Of a stretch of DNA of 64,000 nucleotides, positions 54,101-61,790 are shown one piece after another (within the stretch, counting starts at the first letter, position 1; every line of letters begins with the position of its first letter). Origin of the DNA: Liolophura sinensis (lineage: Eukaryota > Mollusca > Polyplacophora > Chitonida > Chitonidae); assembly GCF_032854445.1 (NCBI RefSeq), contig NC_088300.1, forward strand, positions 2,666,001 to 2,730,000. Reading direction: 5' to 3'. The translations under genes and the position numbers were made by a program. Under the pieces are notes generated by a model, which saw only the letters and a program-made list of their open reading frames with translations, had not been told where the DNA came from and did no database searches.

Positions 54101-55304
54101 TGATAAAGGTTTGTAACATTTACCTGTGATAAAGGTTTGTAACATTCACCTGTGATAAAGGTTTGTAACATTCACCTGTGATAAAGGTTTGTAACATTTA
54201 CCTGTGATAAAGGTTTGTAACATTCACCTGTGATAAAGGTTTGTAACATTTACCTGTGATAAAGGTTTGTAACATTCACCTGTGATAAAGGTTTGTAACA
54301 TTCACCTGTGATAAAGGTTTGTAACATTTACCTGTGATAAAGGTTTGTAACATTTACCTGTTGTATATTGTAGGTTTCATCATGATGACTCCCCAGCTGT
54401 TCATCAACTACAAACTCAAGTCTGTGGCCCATCTGCCCTGGAGGATGATGACATACAAGGCCCTCAATACCTTCATAGATGATATATTTGCCTTTGTTAT
54501 AAAGATGCCAACGTTGTATCGAATTGGATGCTTTAGAGATGGTCAGTAAATTTCCTACAGTCTAGAAAGCGAAGAAATTGTATCGTATATCACAGTATGC
54601 TGCATGGAATCTGTAGAAAAAAACAATGCAAGATAATGAAATGAGGAATAAAAAGCCTCAGTCCTCATCAAGTAAGCCATGTCCTAGTAGTGTCAAAATC
54701 TGAACACTGCCGGCTGGGTAGGTATACATGCAGTTGTAGGTGTTAACCACACTTCAGACTGCTAGGCTGTATTTATCAAACAAGCTATCCTTAGGTATGT
54801 GTGATGGTTCTTTCTTTCTTTCTTTCAATAAAATTTGAGCGTGGAAACTCTTGATTGAGTGAGCCCTGTTTTAGTGTTCAACATAGTGTTCGAGTGTGTT
54901 TTGACAAATAGGTGGAAGTTTGCATCTGAATAGAAGTCCGGCTTTACATCACTGTGTTTCATATAGGTTTAGATAAAGGCTAGATTGGAATCTGTTCAGT
55001 AGCATGTATATTCAGTAAAGAAAGCACCCGATGCATTTACTCTTTAGGCGATGTCTTTACCAGGTAATCAGTGTGACTAACAGATTAATCTCCCTTTGCA
55101 GATGTGGTGTTCTTCATATTCTTGTACCAGCGTTGGATATATCGTGTGGATCCCAAGCGTGTGAATGAGTTTGGTATTAGTCAGGAGATGTTAGAAAGGA
55201 ACGGTCAGACATTCCAGACTGAGAGTGGAGCGGCCATCGAGGGGGGCGATGCTCAAGCCGCAGATCCACAACCTAAGACTGACAAAGAAAAGAAAACTGA
55301 CTGA
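33048..55304 (+). CDS. CLPTM1: CLPTM1 family membrane protein, complete, 14 coding exons, 634 residues
   Basis: Multipass ER membrane protein. Vertebrate CLPTM1 retains GABA-A receptors in the ER, and its paralogue CLPTM1L is reported to flip GlcN-PI. Exons: 33048-33131, 35338-35532, 38521-38679, 39066-39180, 39827-39912, 41921-42038, 43352-43466, 45108-45252, 51030-51123, 51505-51695, 52027-52122, 53034-53169, 54374-54541, 55102-55304; 1905 nt, all phases fit. One N-terminal membrane segment (~48-63) precedes a large lumenal domain. A C-terminal multipass block holds LLALTIIVSIIHSVFEFLAF, LLFPLLGGYAVYSLFYM, SWVLSMLYGFLLTFGFIMMT and VVFFIFLYQRWIYRVDPKRV. The NWQ/FRWQLYAAQ region and the short KEKKTD tail also fit CLPTM1 rather than CLPTM1L. 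Five minisatellites lie in its introns. Confidence 0.97.
33132..35337. other. CLPTM1 intron 1, nothing recognised
   Basis: 2.2 kb with no array, SINE or further exon recognised. Confidence 0.6.
35338..35532 (+). CDS. CLPTM1: CLPTM1 exon 2: residues 29-93, first membrane segment
   Basis: Acceptor tcctcag. It encodes NGWSMIKGFAIRMLIIYLIS SFF RRG; the hydrophobic stretch at about 48-63 is the single N-terminal transmembrane segment, followed by a Pro/Gly-rich linker and FNTFSKNMEM. Donor gtaagt. Confidence 0.95.
35958..36117 (+). mobile_element. SINE copy, head-truncated, CLPTM1 intron 2
   Basis: gcatgtgggaaggtctgaca, then gcttgcggatggtcctgg, ccgggctctgcctggtttcc, and the tail gtataagtgaaatattcttg agtacagcgtaaaa, ending in aaataaataaataaa. 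It is very close to the intact copy at 40057 but lacks the tRNA head. Confidence 0.85.
37655..37801. repeat. Foldback element: 26-bp perfect inverted repeat, 95-bp loop
   Basis: Left arm 37655-37680 and right arm 37776-37801 are exact reverse complements (core agtacagggtagcaagacag), flanked by tatatat on both outer sides. About 55 bp further right is ccctgaggatgac...gttcgaaagc (37853-37886). Confidence 0.85.
38521..38679 (+). CDS. CLPTM1: CLPTM1 exon 3: residues 94-146, lumenal domain
   Basis: DMYVYVNEEEQFSEFDKPEN, LFWLERSLIYGDWEAGPNHD, then GSIVKHGQISVTE. Acceptor attttcag, donor gttagc. The YGDW motif is typical of the family. Confidence 0.95.
39066..39180 (+). CDS. CLPTM1: CLPTM1 exon 4: residues 147-184
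   Basis: NLQNNGSLFIHVYFVKNGNS followed by PNPKDKSYRRDKTAFKSK. It matches the family NGS.YIHVYF block. Donor gtaagc. Confidence 0.95.
39505..39622. repeat. ~50-bp tandem repeat, about 2.5 copies
   Basis: Units carry tacaggtacttggtgaatgc, ttattcctgt and gtaccaggcct. Located in CLPTM1 intron 4. Confidence 0.85.
39827..39912 (+). CDS. CLPTM1: CLPTM1 exon 5: residues 185-213
   Basis: MLNKYKKRHFHTTVNLLTGQ then TDAHPDLIK. The NKYKKR...NLLTG block is characteristic. Acceptor cttcag, donor gtaaac. Confidence 0.95.
40043..40335 (+). mobile_element. Intact tRNA-derived SINE with 14-bp target-site duplication
   Basis: Element 40057-40321 (265 bp) is flanked by perfect direct repeats aacaatgaaacatt at 40043-40056 and 40322-40335. 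The head is tRNA-like: ggggcctccgtagctcagtc ggttaag has the A box, and gtgagttcaagacc resembles a B box. The unique body runs gctggcttcctctctgg to ccaccataatgctgg. The tail is gtataagtgaaatattcttg agtacagcgtaaaacacc, ending in taaataagtaa. The intact duplication means a fairly recent L1/LINE-type insertion. The family may belong to one of the animal SINE superfamilies with a conserved centre, but I cannot name it. Confidence 0.92.
40404..41640. repeat. 96-99 bp satellite derived from SINE body, about 12-13 copies
   Basis: Unit: gtcgtgcgtggaaaggtcca, ccagcaacctgctgacagtt, atgggtttccttcagactgt, gcccagtttcctcacaccat, catgctggccttctctctg. Two unit types alternate (catgctggcc 99 bp, catgactt 96 bp). 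The unit aligns end to end with the body of the SINE at 40057 (tctctctggcggtac...aatgctgg). Open frames of 110-223 codons here are repeat artefacts. Confidence 0.95.
41622..41700 (+). mobile_element. SINE tail closing the satellite
   Basis: Directly after the last satellite unit: gtctacatgagtgaaatgtt, cttgagaatagtgtaaaaca, then aaagaaataaatgattt. This matches the SINE tail ataagtgaaatattcttgag, so the satellite sits inside a SINE copy. Confidence 0.8.
41921..42038 (+). CDS. CLPTM1: CLPTM1 exon 6: residues 214-252
   Basis: KENSSKFEILSHWHPNLTVN then ILDDHSPWQKGALPAPLDE. The SHWHPN and DDH.PW motifs are family hallmarks. Donor gtgagt. Confidence 0.95.
42400..42815. repeat. Two diverged copies of an unclassified ~190-bp dispersed repeat
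   Basis: gtgtcgccatcgaataacag and ggtatcttaaaaagtaatgc near 42425-42490 recur in changed form near 42660-42690 (ggtatctcaaaaagtac), each followed by cacaagggggat-like sequence. A third related copy appears at about 52305-52480. No terminal repeats or tRNA boxes were seen. Confidence 0.55.
43040..43200 (+). mobile_element. Possible old SINE copy
   Basis: aatggtggctgttttctcca, ccacaatattatggtgtgaa, then a cagataaataaataaatgc tail. Resemblance to the SINE family is weak; only the tail type and a few words agree. Confidence 0.3.
43352..43466 (+). CDS. CLPTM1: CLPTM1 exon 7: residues 253-290
   Basis: YVEFLPTPPGKPSKYLPVIY then FNDYWNLNSEYTPINETT. Acceptor ctttgcag; the true donor gtaagt is at 43467. 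The last bases of this exon and its donor are the seed of the adjacent minisatellite. Confidence 0.95.
43457..44170. repeat. 42/28-bp minisatellite carrying copies of the exon 7 splice donor
   Basis: Unit gagactaccaagtaagtgtt, ttctgaagacaacttctgtt, ct (42 bp); some units are 28 bp (taccaagtaagtgttttctg aagacagc). taccaagtaagt starts at 43461 (genuine), 43503, 43545, 43587, 43629, 43671, 43713, 43741, 43783, 43811, 43853, 43895, 43937, 43965, 44007, 44049, 44091 and 44133: 18 copies. The coding end of exon 7 is therefore the first unit of the array. Confidence 0.97.
44848..45039. repeat. Inverted repeat, 15-bp arms
   Basis: tgaaaataggtggct at 44848-44862 and agccacctattttca at 45025-45039 are exact reverse complements. 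They span 192 bp of intron 7, perhaps a decayed foldback element. Confidence 0.6.
45108..45252 (+). CDS. CLPTM1: CLPTM1 exon 8: residues 291-339
   Basis: QLNLSLTFGPISLFRWQLYA, AQGMRNKWYSMLGADFMEES, DEDQDSLK. FRWQLYAAQ and SDEDQDS.K match the family. Acceptor tttacag, donor gttggt. Confidence 0.95.
45415..48235. repeat. 38-bp minisatellite, about 74 copies, CLPTM1 intron 8
   Basis: Unit cagtaaacagtcggctctgc plus tctggtggtcattggcga. Spacer variants ggcgacag, ggtgacaa and agtgacag recur. A block of 21 units at 46291-47088 is repeated at 47089-47886. Confidence 0.98.
48236..51029. other. Rest of CLPTM1 intron 8
   Basis: No exon recognised. It contains a two-copy direct repeat near 50122-50240 (cacgcacagacaaggt... 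and ctgtctgcctgtg), otherwise plain AT-rich DNA. Confidence 0.55.
51030..51123 (+). CDS. CLPTM1: CLPTM1 exon 9: residues 340-370, membrane segment
   Basis: TTFLETNPYLLALTIIVSII then HSVFEFLAFKN. The hydrophobic span at about 348-368 is the first membrane segment of the C-terminal block. Acceptor atttcag, donor gttagt. Confidence 0.96.
51340..51376. repeat. C-rich tract (G-rich on minus strand)
   Basis: ctccctccccccttaccccc followed by tccccccccttaccccctcc. On the minus strand it has at least four runs of four or more G, so a G-quadruplex is possible. A SINE-like tail follows at 51384-51440. Confidence 0.6.
51380..51445 (+). mobile_element. SINE tail fragment
   Basis: gagtaagtgaaaaattcttg, aatacagcatttaacagtaa, tcagacaaaatatataagta. 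It corresponds to the SINE tail ataagtgaaatattcttgag tacagcgtaaaac. Body and head are missing. Confidence 0.6.
51505..51695 (+). CDS. CLPTM1: CLPTM1 exon 10: residues 371-434
   Basis: DIQFWKGRKSLEGLSVRSVF, FNVFQSLIVVLYVLDNETNT, VVRISVIIGLAIEVWKIFKV, IDVK. Two hydrophobic spans lie around 390-405 and 412-428. FW..R.SLEGLSVRSVF is a signature of the family. Confidence 0.96.
52027..52122 (+). CDS. CLPTM1: CLPTM1 exon 11: residues 435-466
   Basis: VDREAKLLGVFPKITYEDKS then TYTESKTKQYDT. Cytosolic or lumenal loop with the conserved DKSTY. Acceptor gacacag, donor gtaagt. Confidence 0.95.
52736..52773. repeat. Small perfect hairpin in CLPTM1 intron 11
   Basis: tcttgaaataaaa (52736-52748) pairs with ttttatttcaaga (52761-52773) across a 12-nt loop. 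It is AT-rich and could be a chance hairpin. Confidence 0.5.
53034..53169 (+). CDS. CLPTM1: CLPTM1 exon 12: residues 467-511
   Basis: MAFKYLSWLLFPLLGGYAVY, SLFYMEHRGWYSWVLSMLYG, FLLTF. Membrane segments at about 472-490 and from about 498. Donor gtaagt. Confidence 0.96.
53462..53599. repeat. ~20-bp minisatellite, left part (TGTAGGTTTGTACCATTTACC)
   Basis: About six units of ctgtaggtttgtaccattta. It is interrupted at 53600 by an inserted element; a related array resumes at 54000. Confidence 0.85.
53600..53995. mobile_element. MITE-like element, ~396 bp, TA target site
   Basis: Terminal inverted repeats: tactgtaaagtactt (53598-53612, including the flanking TA) and aagtacttcacagta (53983-53997), one mismatch, with looser pairing further in (attcgctggaatttattttc against gcgaaaattagttccacatg aaaa). 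Flanked by TA on each side. No transposase frame, so it would be non-autonomous, Tc1/mariner-like by target site only. Confidence 0.7.
54000..54360. repeat. 26-bp minisatellite, about 13-14 copies, abutting exon 13 acceptor
   Basis: Unit tgataaaggtttgtaacatt plus tacctg (alternating attTacc/attCacc). It ends at tttacctg, only ~13 bp before the acceptor AG at 54372-54373. It is related to the array at 53462 (ggtttgtaacattta against ggtttgtaccattta). Confidence 0.95.
54374..54541 (+). CDS. CLPTM1: CLPTM1 exon 13: residues 512-567
   Basis: FIMMTPQLFINYKLKSVAHL, PWRMMTYKALNTFIDDIFAF, VIKMPTLYRIGCFRD. This is among the most conserved parts of the family. Acceptor atattgtag, donor gtcagt. Confidence 0.96.
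55102..55304 (+). CDS. CLPTM1: CLPTM1 exon 14: residues 568-634, stop
   Basis: VVFFIFLYQRWIYRVDPKRV NEFGISQEM, then a polar tail ending DKEKKTD and TGA at 55302-55304. The tail is shorter than in human CLPTM1 (669 residues). Confidence 0.95.
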
Positions 55305-57179
55305 GAAACATCGCAACATTTATACTGGACTCGTCATCCCTGAGCATGGGCGTGGCATAAATATAATGATTGACAGTGTCTGTGTTGGATTTAGAATTCC
55401 TGTGGGAAATGGGGTGCTGGAATAAGAATCTGCTCTGCTATACTCTGGATGAAAACTCTGAGCACTAACACATGCATGATTCCGTGTCATTTGGTGCCCA
55501 GTGTATAATTAATTCATCAGAGGTATAAGACAGATAAGTATACGGAAAGTGTAAATTTAACTTAAATAGCTGAATGGACATTCAGTTATTTGAAATTGAG
55601 TTTCTGTGGCAGCCAAAAAAAATAATAAAAGAACAAAATACAGATTTTTGCAGGGAGTGAATGAATTTAGCCAAAAACAGCCCAGGTAGTTGAAAGAAGA
55701 AAACTGTGGCAGGTAAGTTTGTCAGCTATTAACCGTCATCATCCAGGCACTTGTCACTCTTCCATTATTAACTGTATCTCAGATTCTGTGAGAGACTTCA
55801 TAAAACAACTTAAATAGGACTTAGCTGTCATAGTTCATCTTTCATCGGTGGTGTTCGTGGGTTTGCTGATTTTAAGTTAATAACGATTATGTAAGGTGCT
55901 GTTTCACTTCATTGATTGATATTGTATTTTGAGTGTATTACGAGTTTCTAATCATAACTGGTTTAGGTAATTTGATAGTTTAAAGTACTTCATTGTACAT
56001 GTGTTGTGCGTCAGAGAATGACAACATGAGCCAAAATGTGAATGTGACAGATTTGACAGGTGTACGGCTGCTTCCATCAGACTGGTTTTGTGCTAGAGGT
56101 TTGCAGGAATTTCATGTCAGCAGTTCACGTTTTGTAAATGAGATCTAAAATACCCATTTAAACATCTACATATAAGTATGAAAGTGTAATCTTTATCATC
56201 ATCGCACATGAATTTATTCTTTAGAACAGTGTCAAGCTTTGTTTAATATTTATCTTACCAGTTTTATTCAGACAAGGTATGATATCCTATAATTCAAATA
56301 GTTAATGTAATGGCATTTTTCTCCTGTTTGGAAGGAGAGTTTGTGCGCCTGCCCAAAGTGTGCAGGCTTCAATGATCAATAGTGAAATTGGTCAGAAATA
56401 ATTTCAGAAAAATGCAGATGGAGAAAGTGTTAGCAATAATTCTGTAAGTTTCTAGGATAGCCCCTGATTGTACACAGAGCTACATGTACACCTATACATT
56501 CACACATCTGTAGTTTACACCTGTAACGTGTACAGGTGTTGAAATTCTAGGTGACTTCCATGTGTCATTACAAGTTAAGACTGTCTCTGCTCTCTAATCT
56601 GTTTATAGAGATTGAAACACATTTATTTAGTCAAACATTTCACAATTACCAGTATTCTAACATAAACATAACACAGACATAAACCTTTGATTGCTTTATG
56701 TCACCCATTATTATCAAATAAGTTCATGCTGAAAAATACTTGTTTACTCAGTCAATATTTTCAGTGGTTTGAAAGCTTAGATTAAATGTTCTCATGATGG
56801 TGGTTGTCCCCCTTGAACAGATCTGCTCTATTGAGGTCTGGGGTAACCTGTATAAAAACTACCCTACCCTGGGATGTACTTATAATCAATTTTAGCCTGC
56901 ACCTGTTGTACAGGATTTGCACAGACAGTAGCCAGAACATATTTGTAACCTAAATTATGTGTTATATACTGTGATCAAAATAAAATTTATCCAGACAATT
57001 TTTTTTTAATGCTGTGGTAGAAATTTGTCTCTGCTTTTTTTGTTTCGGTAAGGCAGCAGTGATACATGTAATTAAGCAGGCAGAATGTAATGCTGTGTCG
57101 TGCACTACTACTGTACAAGCAACTGTCCCAGGTTGCTAGTTTGGTGAAGTCACCAGTAACAAAGAAATATATACATAAA
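55305..57179 (+). other. CLPTM1 3' UTR and flank
   Basis: No coding exon recognised. AATAAA occurs at 55624-55629 and at 56979-56984. Confidence 0.6.
56979..56984 (+). promoter_or_regulatory. Candidate CLPTM1 poly(A) signal
   Basis: AATAAA in gatcaaaataaaatttat, followed about 15 bp later by a T tract. It would give a ~1.7-kb 3' UTR. The earlier AATAAA at 55624 is an alternative. Confidence 0.4.
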
Positions 57180-57180
57180 A

Positions 57181-57388
57181 TGGGGTCCACCAGCCCTGTA
57201 CAAAGGGAAGCAAATCTTGTAACAGCAGTGCCCTCTACCTACATAAATAACAATACCACTGATTGTAATACCAACACCAGTAATCATGAATAATAAAAGC
57301 TGACATTGTTATTCACATGGATAGAGTGCACTGCTTTTTTATCAGTTACAAGATTTGCTTCCCTTTGTAGAAGGCTGGCGAACCCCAT
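57181..57388. mobile_element. Foldback/MITE-like element with long inverted arms
   Basis: Arms 57199-57223 and 57345-57369 are exact 25-bp reverse complements (core gggaagcaaatcttgtaac). Imperfect pairing continues outward to ggggtcc/gaacccc and inward (agcagtgccctctacc against gatagagtgcactgct). Total span about 208 bp, with no open frame. Confidence 0.8.
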
Positions 57389-57699
57389 TGGTTTCATTCG
57401 TGTGTAATGTACAGGGAATCTTTACTTATTTGACTAGACACCAGTCCAGTTTATGGCTGGAGGAAGCCAAAGTGTCCACCACTAACAAGTTAATGAATTA
57501 AATTTAATTTAAATGGCATCCAAGCTGGACACGCAAACCCACAGGCCAAGGGCTTGGTTGCCCCAGGGAGCCAGCATTTTAACCACTGGAACCAGATTAT
57601 ATATGTACATGCACGAGTAAGACTTGGTGCAGTTATACATACAGGGACGAGAGATTATACTTGTCATAAATGTGGATGAAATTCATGCTTGAAAGTCTG

Positions 57700-58895
57700 C
57701 TTCTCATGTGTACAGCAGCTGGAGTTGCTCCTCACGGACCAATGCCGTCGGTCGCTGCTCCTGCATACAGCAGCTGGAGTTGCTCCTCACGGACCGATGC
57801 CGTCGGTCGCTGCTCCAGCATACAGCAGCTGGAGTTGCTCCTCGCTGACCGATGCTGTCGGTCGCTGCTCGTGCATACAGCAGCTGGAGTTGCTAATCAC
57901 GGACCGATGCCATCGGTCGCAGCTCGTGCATACAGCAGCTAGAGTTGCTCCTCGCTGACCGATGCCGTCAGTCGCTGCTCCTGCATACAGCAGCTGGAGT
58001 TGCTCCTCGCTGACCGATGCCGTCGGTCGCAGCTCGTGCATACAGCAGCTTGAGTTGCTCCTCGCTGACCGATGCTGTCGGTCGCTGCTCATGCATACAG
58101 CAGCTGGAGTTGCTAATCACGGACCGATGCCATCGGTCGCAGCTCGTGCATACAGCAACTAGAGTTGCTCCTCGCTGACCGATGCCGTCAGTCGCTGCTC
58201 CTGCATACAGCAGCTGGAGTTGCTCCTCACTGACCGATGCCGTCGGTCGCAGCTCGTGCATACAGCAGCTTGAGTTGCTCCTCGCTGACCGATGCCGTCA
58301 GTCACAGCTCGTGCATACAGCAGCTTGAGTTGCTCCTCGCTGACCGATGCCGTCAGTCACAGCTCGTGCATACAGCAGCTTGAGTTGCTCCTCGCTGACC
58401 GATGCCGTCGGTCGCTGCTCGTGCATACAGCAGCTTGAGTTGCTCCTTGCTGACCGATGCCGTCAGTCACAGCTCATGCATACAGCAGCTTGAGTTGCTC
58501 CTCGCTGACCGATGCCGTCGGTCGCTGCTCGTGCATACAGCAGCTGAGGTTGCTCCTCGCTGACCGATGCCGTCGGTCACTGCTCATGCATACAGCAGCT
58601 TGAGTTGCTCCTCGCTGACCGATGCCGTCAGTTGCTGCTCCTGCATACAGCAGCTTGAGTTGCTCCTCGCTGACCGATGCCGTCAGTCGCTGCTCCTGCA
58701 TACGGCAGCTTGAGTTGCTCCTCGCTGACCGATGCCGTCGGTCGCAGCTCGTGCATACAGCAGCTGGAGTTGCTCCTCGCTGACCGATGCCGTCGGTCGC
58801 AGCTCCTGCATACAGCAGCTTGAGTTGCTCCTCGCTGACCGATGCTGTCGGTCACCGCTCGTGCATACAGCAGCTGGAGCTGCTCTTCATTGACT
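57700..58895. repeat. 55-bp minisatellite, about 21-22 copies
   Basis: Unit agcagctggagttgctcctc, gctgaccgatgccgtcggtc, gctgctcgtgcatac. It is GC-rich compared with its AT-rich surroundings. Each unit contains the hairpin gaccga-tgccg-tcggtc. Period 55 rotates frames, so the 66-101 codon frames on both strands are artefacts. Confidence 0.97.
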
Positions 58896-59734
58896 GATGT
58901 AATCAGTCACTCCTCAGTCATTCATTAATACAGTGAACAAGGTTTTGATGTGTTTGCAACTTTTCAAGAGGTGGGGCCCACCACTTGTTGCATGCCAGAG
59001 AAAATTTGATGCAGACAGAAAATACATGTAGCACTTGGTTCTAAAATTTCTGTACATAGAGAACTAGACGTTAGGAAATGCAAAACACATGTAGTGCCAG
59101 GTTCTGAAATTTCTGTACTTTCATACTTATTGAACTAAACTGATCAAGGACTAGATAAAAACCACTAAACTGATCAAGGACTAAATAAAAACCACTATTT
59201 AATCAAACGAATTAACTGCCTACATGAATGGCCAAAATCTTTGACTGTCATATAAAAGTCGGGGCCCCAGCGTTTCCACTCGCAGCCTCAGGACAATGCT
59301 AACCTTGGAATCATGACTCCTAAACAAGGGGCACTGACATTATTGTTAAATATTTCGGCTATACAGCTCTGCACTCTTCAGACTCGCATCTCGGGACACC
59401 AATTAACTTTGAGTGGTAATCTGTCACGGAGCTTCAAGGGGCCACCTATAAGCCCTGGCAGTTCATAGGTGACCTGTGGACCCTCACCTATTGTGCTGTG
59501 GTAGCCTCTCCCACCCCCTACCACCACCACACCCACCCGTCTTCCCAACCTGTTTTTGCAGGAGAAAATGTACCATAATGCTAAGTAAATTATTTCTCAA
59601 TTCAAATAAGTTTTAATTACACATCTAAATAAAGAACTAAAATAGTGTTGATAGTAGAATGATTACTCCACACAAGGAGATCTTTGATTCTTGCTGAATA
59701 AAAAGACAAACTAGATGAATCTGGGGCAGAAATA
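58896..59734. other. Intergenic DNA
   Basis: No gene recognised. A 30-bp two-copy repeat (aaactgatcaaggactagat aaaaaccact) lies at about 59136-59194. Confidence 0.55.
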
Positions 59735-60000
59735 CTTTCTCACCGTGGAGATATTCCTGCTCACCATGGAGATATTCCCACTCAACATGGAAATGTTTCT
59801 GCTCACCATGGAGATAATTCCACTCAACATGGAAATGTTTCTGCTCACCATGGAGATAATTCCACTCAACATGGAAATGTTTCGCTCACCATGGAGATAA
59901 TTCCACTCACAGTAGAGATATTTCCACTCACCATGGAGATTTTCCTGCTCACCATGGAGATATTTCCCTCACAATGGAATTATTCCTGCTCACCATCGAT
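59735..60000. repeat. ~42-bp minisatellite (CACCATGGAGATAATTCCAC)
   Basis: Units of caccatggagataattccac, tcaacatggaaatgtttctg, ct. About 6-7 copies, diverged on the right. Confidence 0.9.
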
Positions 60001-61320
60001 GGAGCTGAGTTTTTTACTTGCAGTAAAGTTGAAATCCTGTTGTACAGGTTGTTGGTAGGATGGAAATTTAGACTAACACTCGTATTAGGCTGAAATGTTG
60101 GTCTTGTGCAATGACTGGTCAAGTGCTGGCCACAACTGTTATGAGAGACACTCTACCTGGTTTAACTGAAGGCCTTTCCTTAAGGACTGGCTTACTGGAT
60201 GCATTCAACACAACAAATTCTGAGTTAAAACCTTTCACATTTATTTAACTGGCATCAGTTTTGTTCTCAACAAATGGTACGGTATCCAATACAGTTGATG
60301 AAACATAATAAACAAACATATACTTGACACAGGTCATTTCATTTCATGAGAATTAAGTAGATTATGTAGATAGCCCTTCATTCAAAAATGTTTTAAGTTT
60401 GCTACAAATGGAAGTACAGTGGTGAAATCACCCATTTTACTGTTCAGCATAATCCTGTAGGCTCCACAAAAAATGTTCAACGAACAATTATGATCACGAT
60501 TTGTCTAAAGTACTGAAGAAAGTAACAATTAAAACCGAAATACAGTTCACATCAAGAAAAGCAAAATCCCAAAAAATATGTGGCAGTTTACTAAACACCG
60601 TCCTAACCAGCATAACCTATGACCCTTTCTGTCACATATCTGAAGATTTGGTAGGAATGTCTTCCCAAACTTATCAACAGATTGTACATGGTGTCCACCA
60701 TATATCTCAATCCAACAAGGCAACTCGACAACCTTCCTTGCCTGAAAACTGACATACTTCAGTCAAAAATTTTTATTCGAACATGATGAGCTCACAACAG
60801 ACAAACTGTTTAGGCATTAACAATCAAATAAAACAAAGACAAGCAGATAGATTTTCTAGCTGTTGGCATTCACAGGTAATTTGGATGAATTTACGTTTAA
60901 GGCAATTGACTACATATATTATACTTGGTCATGTATTACCCAGCAAGCTGGTGACCAGCTTATGAAATCACCCACCTTTTATCATTGTTTAGCTGATCAT
61001 GTCATTTTTCTTTAATTAACCTAAACATAATACAGATTCCAAACCTGACAATATAACAATTAAGTTACAATAAAACAGAAATTCATATTTTCAGGGTGAA
61101 CAGAAGATCATCAACCTGTTGCCCACACAAGGTGGGCATAGAAGTGACTTGACATACACCGTACACGACCATGGGTGACTTCAACGAAGACTGATTCCGT
61201 GTTGTCAATGACTCATGCTTTAGTCGTCCTGGAAACGGTCACGGGATTGACTGATCCTTCATCAAATTTGCGATCGCTGTGAAAAGAGAAGTACATTTTA
61301 ACACATCGTCACCAAACTTT
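60001..61320. other. Intergenic DNA, nothing recognised
   Basis: AT-rich. Open frames of 60-83 codons at 60501-60965 have no recognisable domain. Confidence 0.5.
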
Positions 61321-61324
61321 CAAC

Positions 61325-61395
61325 CGGCCCCGATGGCTCAGTTGGTAGAACACCTGCTTTGGAGGCGGCAGATCCAGGTTCAATCCTGGAGCACA
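61325..61395 (+). mobile_element. tRNA-derived SINE head or tRNA pseudogene (second family)
   Basis: ggccccgatggctcagttgg, tagaacacctgctttggagg, then ccaggttcaatcctgg. A-box and B-box-like words are correctly spaced, but the T loop lacks one base and the 5' ggccccg finds no matching 3' strand, so it is not an intact tRNA. The head differs from that of the SINE at 40057. The 3' limit was not found. Confidence 0.6.
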
Positions 61396-61719
61396 ATGCA
61401 TGGTCTACTACAACACATTCCCAGTCCGTGGGAGACTCGAGGACGAGCTACACAAAAGGTCCAACTGACCACAGAACGCTTTTCTTCTGTGATGTTGCAG
61501 TGCATGTGTACTTCATACATGTTTTATGAGCACACGTACACTGATAATGGTGATGTATTAAAGAAAAGAACAAATCAGTTCACAGCTTTGGACCGTCTTG
61601 ATACAGGACGGAAAGAGTTTTACAATTTCCCCACTGTACAAGTAACAAAAGGATGAATGTACAGTCTAGCCACAGTAGCCCATACTGATTTGGCACTTAC
61701 CGCTGAAGGATAATCTGTT

Positions 61720-61790
61720 TTTATTTGTATATTTACTCACTTATTAAATGTTTTTTACGCCTTATTCAAAAACATGTTATATGACGACAG
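61720..61790 (-). mobile_element. SINE tail fragment
   Basis: On the minus strand: catgtttttgaataaggcgt, aaaaaacatttaataagtga gtaaat. It resembles the tail ttgagtacagcgtaaaacac...ataaataagtaaa. It ends where the 81-bp array begins. Confidence 0.45.

Noticed and set aside
60501-60965. Two adjacent plus-strand frames (83 and 60 codons)
   Set aside because: No recognisable family, no regulatory context, and their length is within chance for AT-rich DNA of this size.
61325-61395. Functional tRNA gene
   Set aside because: A and B boxes are visible, but the T loop is one base short and the acceptor stem cannot pair; it is better read as a SINE head or pseudogene.
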